Shown here: in pieces, positions 32,169-39,970 of the stretch
Position numbering within the stretch: position 1 is the stretch's first letter
Layout of the letters: each line of letters begins with the position of its first letter
DNA from: Terriglobia bacterium
GTDB lineage: Bacteria; Acidobacteriota; Terriglobia; Bryobacterales; Bryobacteraceae
Reading direction: 5' to 3'
NCBI GenBank assembly: GCA_025350105.1
Contig: JANXYJ010000051.1
Coordinates: forward strand, 1-47,331
Length of the DNA: 47,331 nt
Program-made: the position numbers and the translations under genes
The notes under the pieces: model-generated
Told to the model about the DNA's origin: nothing
Database searches by the model: none
The model's input: the letters and a program-made list of their open reading frames with translations, nothing else

Positions 32169-32885
32169 ATGCCTGCCGCACAATTAATTGCCGATATTGT
32201 GGTCGCCAATCACATCCTGTTTGACCAGGGTGTGGTGGATGCCTTCGGCCACGTCAGCGTCCGCAGCGATGAAAACAAGCAGCACTATTTCCTGGCCCGC
32301 AACATGGCCCCGTCGCTGGTAGAGGCAGGCGACGTTCTGGAATACGACTTTGACTCCAACGCCATCAACCCTGGCGATCGGCGCGGTTATCTGGAACGCT
32401 TCATACATAGCGAAATCTACCGGATGCGCCCCGACGTCATGTCGGTGGTGCACAGCCATTCTCCCGCGGTGATCCCCTTCAGTGTTTCGCGGACCACGCT
32501 GCAGCCGGTCTATCACATGGCTGGATTCCTGCGCGACGTCAAGAAATACGACATCCGCACCGCCAGCGGCCAAATGACCGACATGTTGATTCGCAATCAC
32601 GACCTGGGCGTATCGCTGGCAGCCGCACTGGGCTCGGCTCCCGTGGCGTTAATGCGCGGACACGGCATCACCATCGTCGGTACCAGTATCAAGGAAGCCG
32701 TCTGCCGTTCCGTGTACGCCGAGATGAACGCGCGCATCCAAATTCAGGCAATGGGGCTGGGCACTCCTGTGGAATATCTTTCGCGGGAAGAGGCTGAACT
32801 GGCCGAAAAAGCTAACGCCGGACAATTCGACCGCCCCTGGGAACTGTGGCAAAAGCACGCGGAAGAAATCCGCCGCGGAAAATAA
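32169..32885 (+). CDS. Class II aldolase/adducin family protein
   Basis: A 238-residue zinc aldolase-fold protein of the fuculose/ribulose-phosphate family (FucA/AraD type). Zinc ligands His95 and His97 in VVHSHSPAV and His165 in MRGHGITIVG are in place. Other marks: DAFGHVSVRSD near the N-terminus (the substrate-loop motif, usually GNxS) and ERFIHSEIYRMRPDV. In this branch GH-VS replaces GNxS, as in several putative decarboxylases and non-phosphate aldolases, so the reaction (retro-aldol, or decarboxylation) is uncertain. ATG 32169 has a GAGGTG element six bases upstream. It lies downstream of a 399-bp gap with a palindrome and phased repeats. Confidence 0.88.
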   Translation: MPAAQLIADIVVANHILFDQGVVDAFGHVSVRSDENKQHYFLARNMAPSLVEAGDVLEYDFDSNAINPGDRRGYLERFIHSEIYRMRPDVMSVVHSHSPAVIPFSVSRTTLQPVYHMAGFLRDVKKYDIRTASGQMTDMLIRNHDLGVSLAAALGSAPVALMRGHGITIVGTSIKEAVCRSVYAEMNARIQIQAMGLGTPVEYLSREEAELAEKANAGQFDRPWELWQKHAEEIRRGK

Positions 32886-32926
32886 GACGCGAAAACAAGC
32901 GCACCCAAACAAGGTGCGCGCAAAAC

Positions 32927-34594
32927 TTAATTCAGCGTCTCCACCTTCACAATACTCGCCCCGTGATTATTGCCGATCCACAGCACCGGCCGCGCCCCAC
33001 GGTCGTCCACAAACACGCGGCGGATATTGGTGGAACGCGGCAGTAGATACTCGTCCATCTTGCCCGTTTTGGGATCCAGCCGTAGCACCCGGTCGGTGGT
33101 CATCGACCCGCTCCACACATGCCCGGTCTTGTCCATCGTGCCGTCGTAAGGCGCGCTCCACGGCGAAGGCGCTTCCCATTCCTTGAACTTTTCCGTCTTG
33201 GTATCGAACAACCCAATCCGATTGCCCTTGTACTCGCCAAACCAGATGCGCCCTTCCGCGTCCATCTGCCCGCGCCGCGGAGCCGAGCCCTTGGTCGGCG
33301 TCTCCCACAGCTTGATCGCGCCGGTCTTGGCGTCCACCCGCCCAATATGTTCGTTGGCGAAATCCGTGAAGTACGCATTGTTCTGGGCGTCGGGAATCAC
33401 ATCATAAATATTGTGATTCTCGCCCTCTTTCGCATCTTTGAAAGGAGCAAACGTCTCCGTCGCGCCCGTCGCCAGATCGTAGCGGTGCACCACCGCAAAT
33501 CCGTTATTCTGCGACCACACCTTACCGTCCACGTGAGCCGACTGCGGTGCCGCCATGTTGATCTGCGTCATGTCCTTGTTGTACTCAGCCGGTGGTTTCA
33601 TGATGGTGAACTCTTCGCTGTTGCGGTCAAACTTGGCTATCGCCGCTTGAAACGTCATGCCGAACCACAAGTTGCCGGCGCGATCCAGTTCCAACCCCAG
33701 CTCACCCGTCGGCCATCCCGGCTTCTGAATCGGAAGGTTGTACTCCGTCACCTTGCCGGTTTTGGGATCCATCTTGCCCATCGCCTGCTCGCCGAAGCTT
33801 GAATACCAAACCATGCCATCGGGGTCCAGCACCACGTCGTGCGGTTCAATCATCTTGCGCGGCAAATCATATTCGGTGATGATCACCTGCGTGTTGCTGC
33901 CCTTGGGCCGCGGCAGCGTTTTGAAATCGTAGGCCCAGGTGCCGCGCCCCGCGCTTAAGTTGTAAGCCGCCAAAAAATCCGCTTGCCGCAGACGCGTTTT
34001 GGCCAACTGGTCCCCGCGCTCTTCCAGCAACCGCGTCGCCATCCTCTTTTGAATATGCAGCGGGAAGGATTGGTTCGCATACGTCCCCATCCGCTCCATC
34101 ACCTTCATAAATTCTTCTGGCGTGTGCTTGGAGCGCAATATCCGCTCCACCGTATGACATTGCACGCAATTCAGCAAGAATGCTTTTTGCTTGTCGTCAG
34201 TGGGAATGCTGGACATCCATTCTGAGTTGGTGATCTGTCCCCCAAGATTCTGCGTCTTGTGGAGCTTGAGATCGGCCGTGGCCGATTTGCCCTCACCCAC
34301 GGACACCGCGCCCACATCATCCACCTCATAGCCCACGGCGCGAATCTTCAGCGCGTACTGCCCCGGCTCCAGCCGGTCCTGCGGAAAGCTGTAGCGGCCC
34401 TTGGCATCGCTCACCACCGTCACGCTGATGACGGAGCCCGCCTTCTTGGCGCTCACCAACACGCCTTCCATCGGACCCTCTTCCGCCGAGCTCACTTGCC
34501 CCGTCAGCGCCACCGCCGGTTCACTCCGCAAAATTGCGCTTCCGAAAAACCACACCACCGCCGCCACGCAAGCCGCTGCCCAAGCTTTCCGCAT
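32927..34594 (-). CDS. Secreted fusion: carboxypeptidase-regulatory domain, heme-c motif, Vgb-like propeller
   Basis: A 555-residue exported protein. N-terminal hydrophobic segment (WAAACVAAVVWFFGSAI); a CarboxypepD_reg-type beta domain (28-112; LTGQVSSAEEGPMEGVLVSA, GRYSFPQDRLEPGQYALKIRA); a c-type heme motif CVQCH (C143, C146, H147) in a short helical segment, with MERMG as possible distal ligand region; then a Vgb/streptogramin-lyase-like beta-propeller (about 215-550; repeated WYSSFGEQAMGKMDPKTGKVTE, GRIWFGEYKGNRIGLFDTKT and VWSGSMTTDRVLRLDPKTGK). It probably passes electrons in the periplasm, but the propeller substrate is unknown. ATG 34594, with AAGGCGG eight bases upstream, is preferred to TTG 34615. 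It is the third gene of an operon with DUF6152 and PDLQGVW genes. Confidence 0.85.
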   Translation of the reverse strand: MRKAWAAACVAAVVWFFGSAILRSEPAVALTGQVSSAEEGPMEGVLVSAKKAGSVISVTVVSDAKGRYSFPQDRLEPGQYALKIRAVGYEVDDVGAVSVGEGKSATADLKLHKTQNLGGQITNSEWMSSIPTDDKQKAFLLNCVQCHTVERILRSKHTPEEFMKVMERMGTYANQSFPLHIQKRMATRLLEERGDQLAKTRLRQADFLAAYNLSAGRGTWAYDFKTLPRPKGSNTQVIITEYDLPRKMIEPHDVVLDPDGMVWYSSFGEQAMGKMDPKTGKVTEYNLPIQKPGWPTGELGLELDRAGNLWFGMTFQAAIAKFDRNSEEFTIMKPPAEYNKDMTQINMAAPQSAHVDGKVWSQNNGFAVVHRYDLATGATETFAPFKDAKEGENHNIYDVIPDAQNNAYFTDFANEHIGRVDAKTGAIKLWETPTKGSAPRRGQMDAEGRIWFGEYKGNRIGLFDTKTEKFKEWEAPSPWSAPYDGTMDKTGHVWSGSMTTDRVLRLDPKTGKMDEYLLPRSTNIRRVFVDDRGARPVLWIGNNHGASIVKVETLN

Positions 34595-34616
34595 AGAGAA
34601 CCGCCTTAAATCCAAC

Positions 34617-35048
34617 TTACTTACTCTCTTTACTTTCTTCCGCCGCCGTATTCGACGTGCCCAGGAACAATTTCTTCCCGTCCAAAAACGTCACATCGCG
34701 CCCATTGGCCTTGTTCGATCCGTCCTTCGACTGATACCCGTCCACCATAATCTCCATCCCGGAAGTGACGGAGTTCTTGGTCACACCCCGGCGCAACAAC
34801 GTGTTCGGGCTGCCGCACTCCACCATCCAGTTGGTCATCGTGCCATCGGCGTTCTTTACGTCGATGTGAATCCAGGCATGCGGATTGATCCACTCCATCC
34901 GCGTCACGACGCCCTTCAGCTTCACCGGCTTGTTGCCGTCAAATTCCGCGGCAAAAGCATGGTGTGCAATCGCCGGCGCCGTCATGCTGATCAAACCAAT
35001 CAGCAAGCCTGTGGCTGCCAGCGCGGTCGCAAAAATGTTCCGTTTCAT
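34617..35048 (-). CDS. DUF6152 family exported protein (copy 2)
   Basis: A 143-residue paralogue of the protein at 14510-14890. Signal peptide (IFATALAATGLLIGLISMTAPAIA), then AHHAFAAEFDGNKPVKLKG, WINPHAWIHIDVKN, VECGSPNTLLRRGVTKNSV, VDGYQSKDGSNKANGRDVTF and KLFLGTSN. The blocks align almost one to one with copy 1, including HHxFAAE and NPHAxIxIDVKN. The tail is longer and rich in Glu, Ser and Lys. It sits between the PDLQGVW gene (24 bp upstream) and the heme-Vgb fusion (22 bp downstream), all on one strand. Start ATG 35048; GAGGAG is rather far upstream (about 14 bases). Role unknown. Confidence 0.85.
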   Translation of the reverse strand: MKRNIFATALAATGLLIGLISMTAPAIAHHAFAAEFDGNKPVKLKGVVTRMEWINPHAWIHIDVKNADGTMTNWMVECGSPNTLLRRGVTKNSVTSGMEIMVDGYQSKDGSNKANGRDVTFLDGKKLFLGTSNTAAEESKESK

Positions 35049-35072
35049 AATTAGGTTGGCTCCTCTCAAAAA

Positions 35073-36032
35073 CTATTTCGCATCCTTCTCAGCGGCCCTG
35101 GCCCCCGCCAGTATGCCTTCCATCCCGTAATTTCCCTCGTGACAAGCATACTCGTAAACCCTGGCGTTGGTCTTCCCCATCGTGAGTTGCGCCGTCCAAG
35201 ACTTCGTATAATTCTCCGGATCGTTCACCGTGAACTCATACAGGATAGTATCTGCATCGGTCCGTGTGAAGCGCTCGGTCAGATGCAGGTTCTCGCCCGT
35301 CCCCCGGAAGCGGCTCTTGCCGGTGAAATTGGTGGTATCGACCACCAGGGTCTCGCCCTCCCAATGCCCGCGCGAATCGCCCATCCATGATTTAACAGCG
35401 GAACTGAGATGCGGTGTTTTGGTGAGAGGGATGATCCGCACATCATGAATCATCTCGATAAGAATGATGAGGGAGTCTGCTGTTTGTAAAATTTGATAGT
35501 TGTTGTTATACGGACCCGGCACCATCGGCGGACCCGCCATCGGCCACAAAATACATCGTTCCGTCAGTGCCCTGCTCTCCGGACCGTCCGCCGGATGCAA
35601 TCGCCTCTGCTCGGCCAACTCCGCTACGCGCTTCTGCCCCAGCTCCGTCATCGCCGGCAACTTGCCATCGGCCGGATCCACAATCAGCGACGTGCGCAGC
35701 GTTTTGACGACGTGTGTTCCCCTGTCATACCAGCCATCGTTGTACGCCGCGGCCACATCCGCAGCCGCATCCTTCGGCCGCTTGTCCACGTTGTTCTTTT
35801 CGACGATGCTCCGCTCCCAGGCCACCGCCTCCGCCGGAGTGAAGAACGCTTTGCCCGCAAATTCCACCGGCCGCTCCATCGGGGTCACCGTCGCATTGGT
35901 CCAAACCCCCTGCAAATCCGGCTGGCCGTCAGCGGTGCGCGGAGCGCTGTATTTCTTGGTTGGCGTTTGCGCTTGACCCACCGCCGAAACCACCAACACC
36001 AAGCTAGAGAACACAAAAACTCGCACCATCAT
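35073..36032 (-). CDS. Exported 'PDLQGVW' protein, paired with DUF6152
   Basis: A 319-residue secreted paralogue of the 13719-14498 protein. Signal peptide (VRVFVFSSLVLVVSAVGQAQ), RTADGQPDLQGVW, then a region unique to this copy (about 40-170; FAGKAFFTPAEAVAWERSI), the shared CILWPMAGPPMVPGPYNNNY and LIILIEMIHDVRIIPL, SWMGDSRGHWEGETLVVDTTNF, HLTERFTRTDADTILYEFTVNDPENYTKSW, and the terminal YEYACHEGNYGMEGIL. WEGxTxVVD and LTER are common to both copies. Start ATG 36032 has AGGAG ten bases upstream and a TATAAT box near 36055-36060. It is first gene of the operon with DUF6152 and the heme-Vgb fusion, divergent from the PQQ-heme protein. Confidence 0.85.
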   Translation of the reverse strand: MMVRVFVFSSLVLVVSAVGQAQTPTKKYSAPRTADGQPDLQGVWTNATVTPMERPVEFAGKAFFTPAEAVAWERSIVEKNNVDKRPKDAAADVAAAYNDGWYDRGTHVVKTLRTSLIVDPADGKLPAMTELGQKRVAELAEQRRLHPADGPESRALTERCILWPMAGPPMVPGPYNNNYQILQTADSLIILIEMIHDVRIIPLTKTPHLSSAVKSWMGDSRGHWEGETLVVDTTNFTGKSRFRGTGENLHLTERFTRTDADTILYEFTVNDPENYTKSWTAQLTMGKTNARVYEYACHEGNYGMEGILAGARAAEKDAK

Positions 36033-36054
36033 GCGGCACACTCCTGCTGGGGTG

Positions 36055-36060
36055 ATTATA
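36055..36060 (-). promoter_or_regulatory. -10 box of the PDLQGVW-DUF6152-Vgb operon
   Basis: TATAAT on the reverse strand (36055-36060), 22 bp before ATG 36032. No good -35 sits at 17 bp. Confidence 0.4.
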
Positions 36061-36082
36061 TAACGTTCCCGTCCAAATTCCG

Positions 36083-36170
36083 GGGACAACCAGGACGTCC
36101 CTGTTTGTTCCCGTGTTACCAACATGTTGCCAGTTTGCCTTCCCGCCCCGACCGCCTTTCTGGTTGTCCC
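36083..36170. repeat. 11-bp inverted repeat in the divergent gap
   Basis: GGGACAACCAG (36083-36093) and CTGGTTGTCCC (36160-36170) are perfect inverted copies 66 bp apart. Between them lies the palindrome CAACATGTTG (36120-36129). They occupy the gap between divergent operons and could bind a looping regulator. Confidence 0.45.
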
Positions 36171-36235
36171 GCAGCAAATGCCAATTTTGGGAGTCGCGGA
36201 CTTCCTCTTTCCAATTCACTAAACTAGTACAGACC

Positions 36236-38068
36236 ATGAAATTTCTGCTGATCAGCCTAATCGCGCTCACCGCCTTCGCCGCCCCCTCCGGAGAAGACTT
36301 GTACAAAGCCCGCTGCGCCACGTGTCACGACCAGAACACACCGCGCATACCGCCGCGCGAGGCTTTGCAGAAACTGCCGGCTGCGCGCATTCTTCGGACG
36401 CTGGATTTCGGTTTGATGATGAACATCGCCTACACACTGAAGCGCGAAGACCGCGAAGCCATCGCCACTTTCCTGGGCACCAACGCGCCGGATGTTCCGT
36501 CGATCACCAATTCGTGCACATCTAGACCCATGGCCGGCTCCTCCACCGGCAACTGGAATGGCTGGAGCCCCAGCTTCGATAACGCCCGCTACCAAACCAC
36601 TGAAAAGGCCGGCATTACGCTGAATCAGGTGCGCGGGCTGAAGTTGAAATGGGCTTTCGGTTTCCCCGGCGACATCACTGCTTTCGGCGCGCCCACGGTG
36701 ATCAACGGCACCGTTTTCACGGGCAGCGCCAGCGGAGCCATCTACGCCCTGGACGCCAAAACCGGCTGCACGCATTGGGTTTTCCAAGCCAACGGCCCTG
36801 TGCGCATGGCACTGCTCGCTGCCGTCGTTAATCAAGAAAAGGTCGGAAAAGAAACCACGCTCATCTTCGGCGATCAAATCGGTTGGGTGTACTCGCTGGA
36901 CGCCGCTACCGGCAAACAGCTTTGGCGCAAAAGAATTGAAGATCACGAAGCCACCCGCCTTACCGGTTCGCCCGTTTCGCACAACGGAGTGGTGTACATC
37001 CCCGCCGCTTCGTGGGAGGAAACGCGTTCGCTCGATCCGCAATATCCATGTTGTACTTTCCGCGGCAGTTTGACGGCGCTGCGCATCAAAGACGGCACGC
37101 AAGTCTGGAAATCATTCATGATCGAGGTGCCCAAGAAAACCGGCGCCACCAAACTGGGCACCGCCACCTGGGGACCCTCGGGCGCCGGCATTTGGTCCGC
37201 GCCCACCATCGACGCCAAGCGCAACCTTATGTACGTCACCACCGGCGACAATTATTCGCATCCGTCATCGAAGACCAGCGACGCCATTGTGGCGTTGGAC
37301 ATCAAGTCCGGCAAAATTGTCTGGAGCCAACAGACCCTTCCTGAAGACGTTTACAACTCGGCGTGCGGAAACAAAGCGGCCCCCAACTGCCCGATCAACA
37401 GCGGCCCGGATTATGATTTCGGGTCCTCGGCGCTGTTAGTCAAAGCCGAAAACGGAAAAGAGATCGTGTTGGCTGGCCAAAAGTCCGGCGTGGTTTATGC
37501 GCTGGATCCAGAGCAAAAAGGCAAGGTGTTGTGGCAAACCCGCGTGGCCAAAGGCGGACTGAACGGCGGCGTGCAATGGGGCATGGCCAGCGATGGCCAG
37601 AAGGTTTACGCGGCTTCCGCCGATTCCGAAAAACTCACCGGCGGCGGTGACCGCGGGGCCGCGCTGGTGGGCAACGCCGCCTACAACCCCTCAGCCGGCG
37701 GAGGCCTCACAGCGCTGCGTTTGACCGACGGTTCCAAAGCCTGGTTCGCACCGCCGCAGGCATGCAATCCGCCGCGCCCCGGTTGCACTCCCGCGCAGGA
37801 AGCTGCGGTGACCATGATTCCCGGCGTGATTTTCTCCGGTGCGCTCGACGGCCACATGCGGGCTTATAACGCCGAAGACGGCAAAGTCATTTGGGACATG
37901 GACACCGTCCGCGATTTCACCACCGTGAATGGCGTCGCAGCGAAAGGCGGGTCACTAGATGGCGCCGGGCCGGTGGTGTCGGGCGGGATGATCTTCATCA
38001 ACTCCGGCTACCCGCGCAACGGAGGCATGGCGGGAAATGTGCTGCTGGCGTTTGAGCCGGAGGAATAG
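36236..38068 (+). CDS. Secreted PQQ-propeller quinoprotein with N-terminal cytochrome c motif
   Basis: A 610-residue exported protein. Signal peptide (FLLISLIALTAFAA), a c-type heme motif CATCH (C27, C30, H31), a small cytochrome domain to about 85, then a PQQ beta-propeller of the BamB/quinoprotein type with repeated W-motif blades: YALDAKTGCTHWVF, YSLDAATGKQLWR, IVALDIKSGKIVW and VYALDPEQKGKVLWQ, and a closing GGMAGNVLLAFEPEE. The order heme then propeller matches polyvinyl-alcohol dehydrogenase-like proteins. PQQ ligands cannot be fixed by eye. It probably oxidises an alcohol and hands electrons to the heme. ATG 36236 precedes the signal peptide; upstream codons do not resemble one. It is divergent from the PDLQGVW operon. 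Confidence 0.85.
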   Translation: MKFLLISLIALTAFAAPSGEDLYKARCATCHDQNTPRIPPREALQKLPAARILRTLDFGLMMNIAYTLKREDREAIATFLGTNAPDVPSITNSCTSRPMAGSSTGNWNGWSPSFDNARYQTTEKAGITLNQVRGLKLKWAFGFPGDITAFGAPTVINGTVFTGSASGAIYALDAKTGCTHWVFQANGPVRMALLAAVVNQEKVGKETTLIFGDQIGWVYSLDAATGKQLWRKRIEDHEATRLTGSPVSHNGVVYIPAASWEETRSLDPQYPCCTFRGSLTALRIKDGTQVWKSFMIEVPKKTGATKLGTATWGPSGAGIWSAPTIDAKRNLMYVTTGDNYSHPSSKTSDAIVALDIKSGKIVWSQQTLPEDVYNSACGNKAAPNCPINSGPDYDFGSSALLVKAENGKEIVLAGQKSGVVYALDPEQKGKVLWQTRVAKGGLNGGVQWGMASDGQKVYAASADSEKLTGGGDRGAALVGNAAYNPSAGGGLTALRLTDGSKAWFAPPQACNPPRPGCTPAQEAAVTMIPGVIFSGALDGHMRAYNAEDGKVIWDMDTVRDFTTVNGVAAKGGSLDGAGPVVSGGMIFINSGYPRNGGMAGNVLLAFEPEE

Positions 38069-38083
38069 GTAGCGCAAGCAGCC

Positions 38084-38109
38084 TGGTAGCTCCGGTCGCC
38101 AGACCGGAG
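38084..38109. repeat. Dispersed palindromic repeat, intact copy
   Basis: CTCCGGTC-gcca-GACCGGAG (38090-38109) forms a perfect 8-bp stem, preceded by TGGTAG. A degenerate copy lies at 12573-12599. It lies between convergent genes and could act as a transcript end or REP-like element. Confidence 0.6.
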
Positions 38110-38115
38110 AGCCCC

Positions 38116-38655
38116 TTACCGCAGCAGCATCGCCGCCGTATATCCCAGCGTGCCGCCGATCGCGGCGCCGACCACTACGTCGCTGAGGAAGTGCATGCCC
38201 AGGACTACCCGCGAAACCGCCACGCTGCAGGCGCAGAACAACAAGCCCGGCAACATCAACGGATAAAATGTGCCAAAGCAGATTGCCACCGAAAAAGCGG
38301 TGATGGTGTGGCCCGACGGAAAGGAAAACTGATCCGGCGGCAGTAGCGTGGTCCAGCAGTGCGGCTCCAGCGCGCACGGCCGTTTGCGCCCGCAGGCCCG
38401 TTTCACATTCACAAACAGAGCAATGCCCGCCGCCACGGCCAGCACGCCCGCCAAGAGTGCCCGAAAACGCTCGGGGCCGCCGGTGAACAGCACCAAAGCG
38501 CCGGTGATGAACCACAACCACCCGTCGCCGCCACGGGTGGCCGCCACCATCCACAACCGGATGAAAGGTGGGGGCGTCCAACGGTTTACGCGGCGCATCA
38601 GATGATGATCCCGCGCGCTTACCCACGTCAATACTGAGGAGACTGGGGCCGCCAT
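38116..38655 (-). CDS. PAP2 superfamily membrane phosphatase
   Basis: A 179-residue membrane protein with the three phosphatase motifs: KRACGRKRP (C1), FPSGHT (C2, with catalytic His) and SRVVLGMHFLSDVVVG (C3, with His and Asp). About five or six hydrophobic helices surround them. Family members dephosphorylate lipid phosphates such as undecaprenyl pyrophosphate or phosphatidic acid. ATG 38655 follows AAAAAGG. A neighbouring divergent gene encodes an MGDG-synthase-like glycosyltransferase, which uses diacylglycerol, the product of phosphatidate dephosphorylation. This suggests a shared lipid pathway, an inference from position only. A promoter and a dyad lie upstream. Confidence 0.9.
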   Translation of the reverse strand: MAAPVSSVLTWVSARDHHLMRRVNRWTPPPFIRLWMVAATRGGDGWLWFITGALVLFTGGPERFRALLAGVLAVAAGIALFVNVKRACGRKRPCALEPHCWTTLLPPDQFSFPSGHTITAFSVAICFGTFYPLMLPGLLFCACSVAVSRVVLGMHFLSDVVVGAAIGGTLGYTAAMLLR

Positions 38656-38689
38656 GCTACCTTTTTAGGCCCACTGGATGACACCCGTG

Positions 38690-38727
38690 TGACACTGGTA
38701 TAAATCAAGTGTCAACTTGGTTCGCAA
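38690..38727 (-). promoter_or_regulatory. Promoter of the PAP2 gene with overlapping dyad
   Basis: Reverse strand: -35 TTGCGA (38722-38727), a 17-bp spacer, -10 TTTATA (38699-38704). The dyad TGACAC-N13-GTGTCA (38690-38714) spans the -10, which suggests repression by a dimeric regulator. The same gap serves the divergent glycosyltransferase. Confidence 0.5.
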
Positions 38728-38778
38728 AGCACTAAAAAAAGGACTAGACGGAATGCCAAACCCCGGAATAGCGGCTTC

Positions 38779-39942
38779 ATGACGGTGGATTTCATCTATT
38801 TTGATGCCGGCGGAGGCCATCGCGCCGCCGCCTTGGCGCTCAAAGCAGTTATCGAAGAGAAGAGCGCTGGTGGCCTTATTGATGCCGAAATCCGTCTGGT
38901 TAATTTGCAGGTTTTGCTCGATCCGCTGGATGTTTTCAGGAAAATCACGGGCCTGAGACTGGAAGATATCTACAACCAGATGCTGGCCAAGGGCTGGACG
39001 CTGGGTTCCGCGCAAGGCTTGGTTTTCATGCACGCCGTAATCCGACTGTACCACGGCCCGGTGACGGGCTTGCTTGAAAAGCACTGGCAGTCCACGCGGC
39101 CCGACCTGGTGGTGTCGCTAGTTCCAAACTTCGACCGCGCCCTCTACGAAAGCTTACGCAGCGCGCTGCCGAAAGTTCCCTTCGTCACTGTGTTGACCGA
39201 TTTCGCCGATTTCCCGCCCCATTTTTGGATGGAACCCAAACAGCAACAGTACCTGGTGTGCGGCACCCAGCTGGCCGTCGAGCAAGCCCGCACCATGGGT
39301 TACCCAGACGAACGCATCTTCCGCACTTCAGGCATGATCATCAAGCCGAAATTCTACCAGCCGGTAACGGTGGACCGGGTGGCAGAAAGGCAGCGTTTAG
39401 GCCTGGACGCCACCCGTCCCACCGGCCTGGTTCTGTTTGGAGGGCAAGGGTCAAAAGTAATGTTGGAGATCGCCCAAAACCTGCCCGATACGCAACTGAT
39501 TTTCATATGCGGCAAGAACGCCAAGCTGGCGGACCGCTTGCGCAAACTGCCCACAAGCGCGCCACGTTTTGTGGAAGGGTTTACGCAAGAAGTGCCGTAT
39601 TATATGCATCTTGCGGACTTCTTCATCGGCAAACCTGGACCCGGCAGCATCAGCGAAGCGGTGGCGATGAAGCTTCCAGTGATCGTCGAACGCAATGCGT
39701 GGACCCTGCCCCAGGAACGGTACAACGCCGATTGGGTGCGCGAACAAAACGCCGGCATGGTGGTGAAGAACTTCCGCGGAATTAGGGAAGCCGTTCGCGA
39801 ATTATTGGCGTCACTCGACAGCTACCGCGGCAGCGTCAGCAAGATTCAAAATCGCGCTGTGTTTGAGATCCCGGAGATTCTCGATCGGATCTGCCAGCAG
39901 CACGCGCAAGCAATTCCCAACGCGAGCCATATTCGAAAGTAG
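38779..39942 (+). CDS. MGDG-synthase-like (GT28) glycosyltransferase
   Basis: A 387-residue GT-B enzyme. N-terminal DFIYFDAGGGHRAAALAL (glycine-rich GGGHR loop of the MGDG synthase/MurG clan), then VVSLVPNFDRALYESL. The C-terminal half has GLVLFGGQGSKVM, FICGKNAKLADRL, FVEGFTQEVPYYMHLADFFIGKPGPGSISEA, the nucleotide-sugar binding segment, and a following MKLPVIVERN. It should transfer a sugar from UDP-sugar to diacylglycerol or a similar lipid. No membrane segment is seen; association would be peripheral. ATG 38779 has no strong ribosome-binding site. Divergent from the PAP2 gene by 123 bp. Confidence 0.88.
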   Translation: MTVDFIYFDAGGGHRAAALALKAVIEEKSAGGLIDAEIRLVNLQVLLDPLDVFRKITGLRLEDIYNQMLAKGWTLGSAQGLVFMHAVIRLYHGPVTGLLEKHWQSTRPDLVVSLVPNFDRALYESLRSALPKVPFVTVLTDFADFPPHFWMEPKQQQYLVCGTQLAVEQARTMGYPDERIFRTSGMIIKPKFYQPVTVDRVAERQRLGLDATRPTGLVLFGGQGSKVMLEIAQNLPDTQLIFICGKNAKLADRLRKLPTSAPRFVEGFTQEVPYYMHLADFFIGKPGPGSISEAVAMKLPVIVERNAWTLPQERYNADWVREQNAGMVVKNFRGIREAVRELLASLDSYRGSVSKIQNRAVFEIPEILDRICQQHAQAIPNASHIRK

Positions 39943-39970
39943 CTTGACGAAGGCAAGCCCAGAAAGACGC

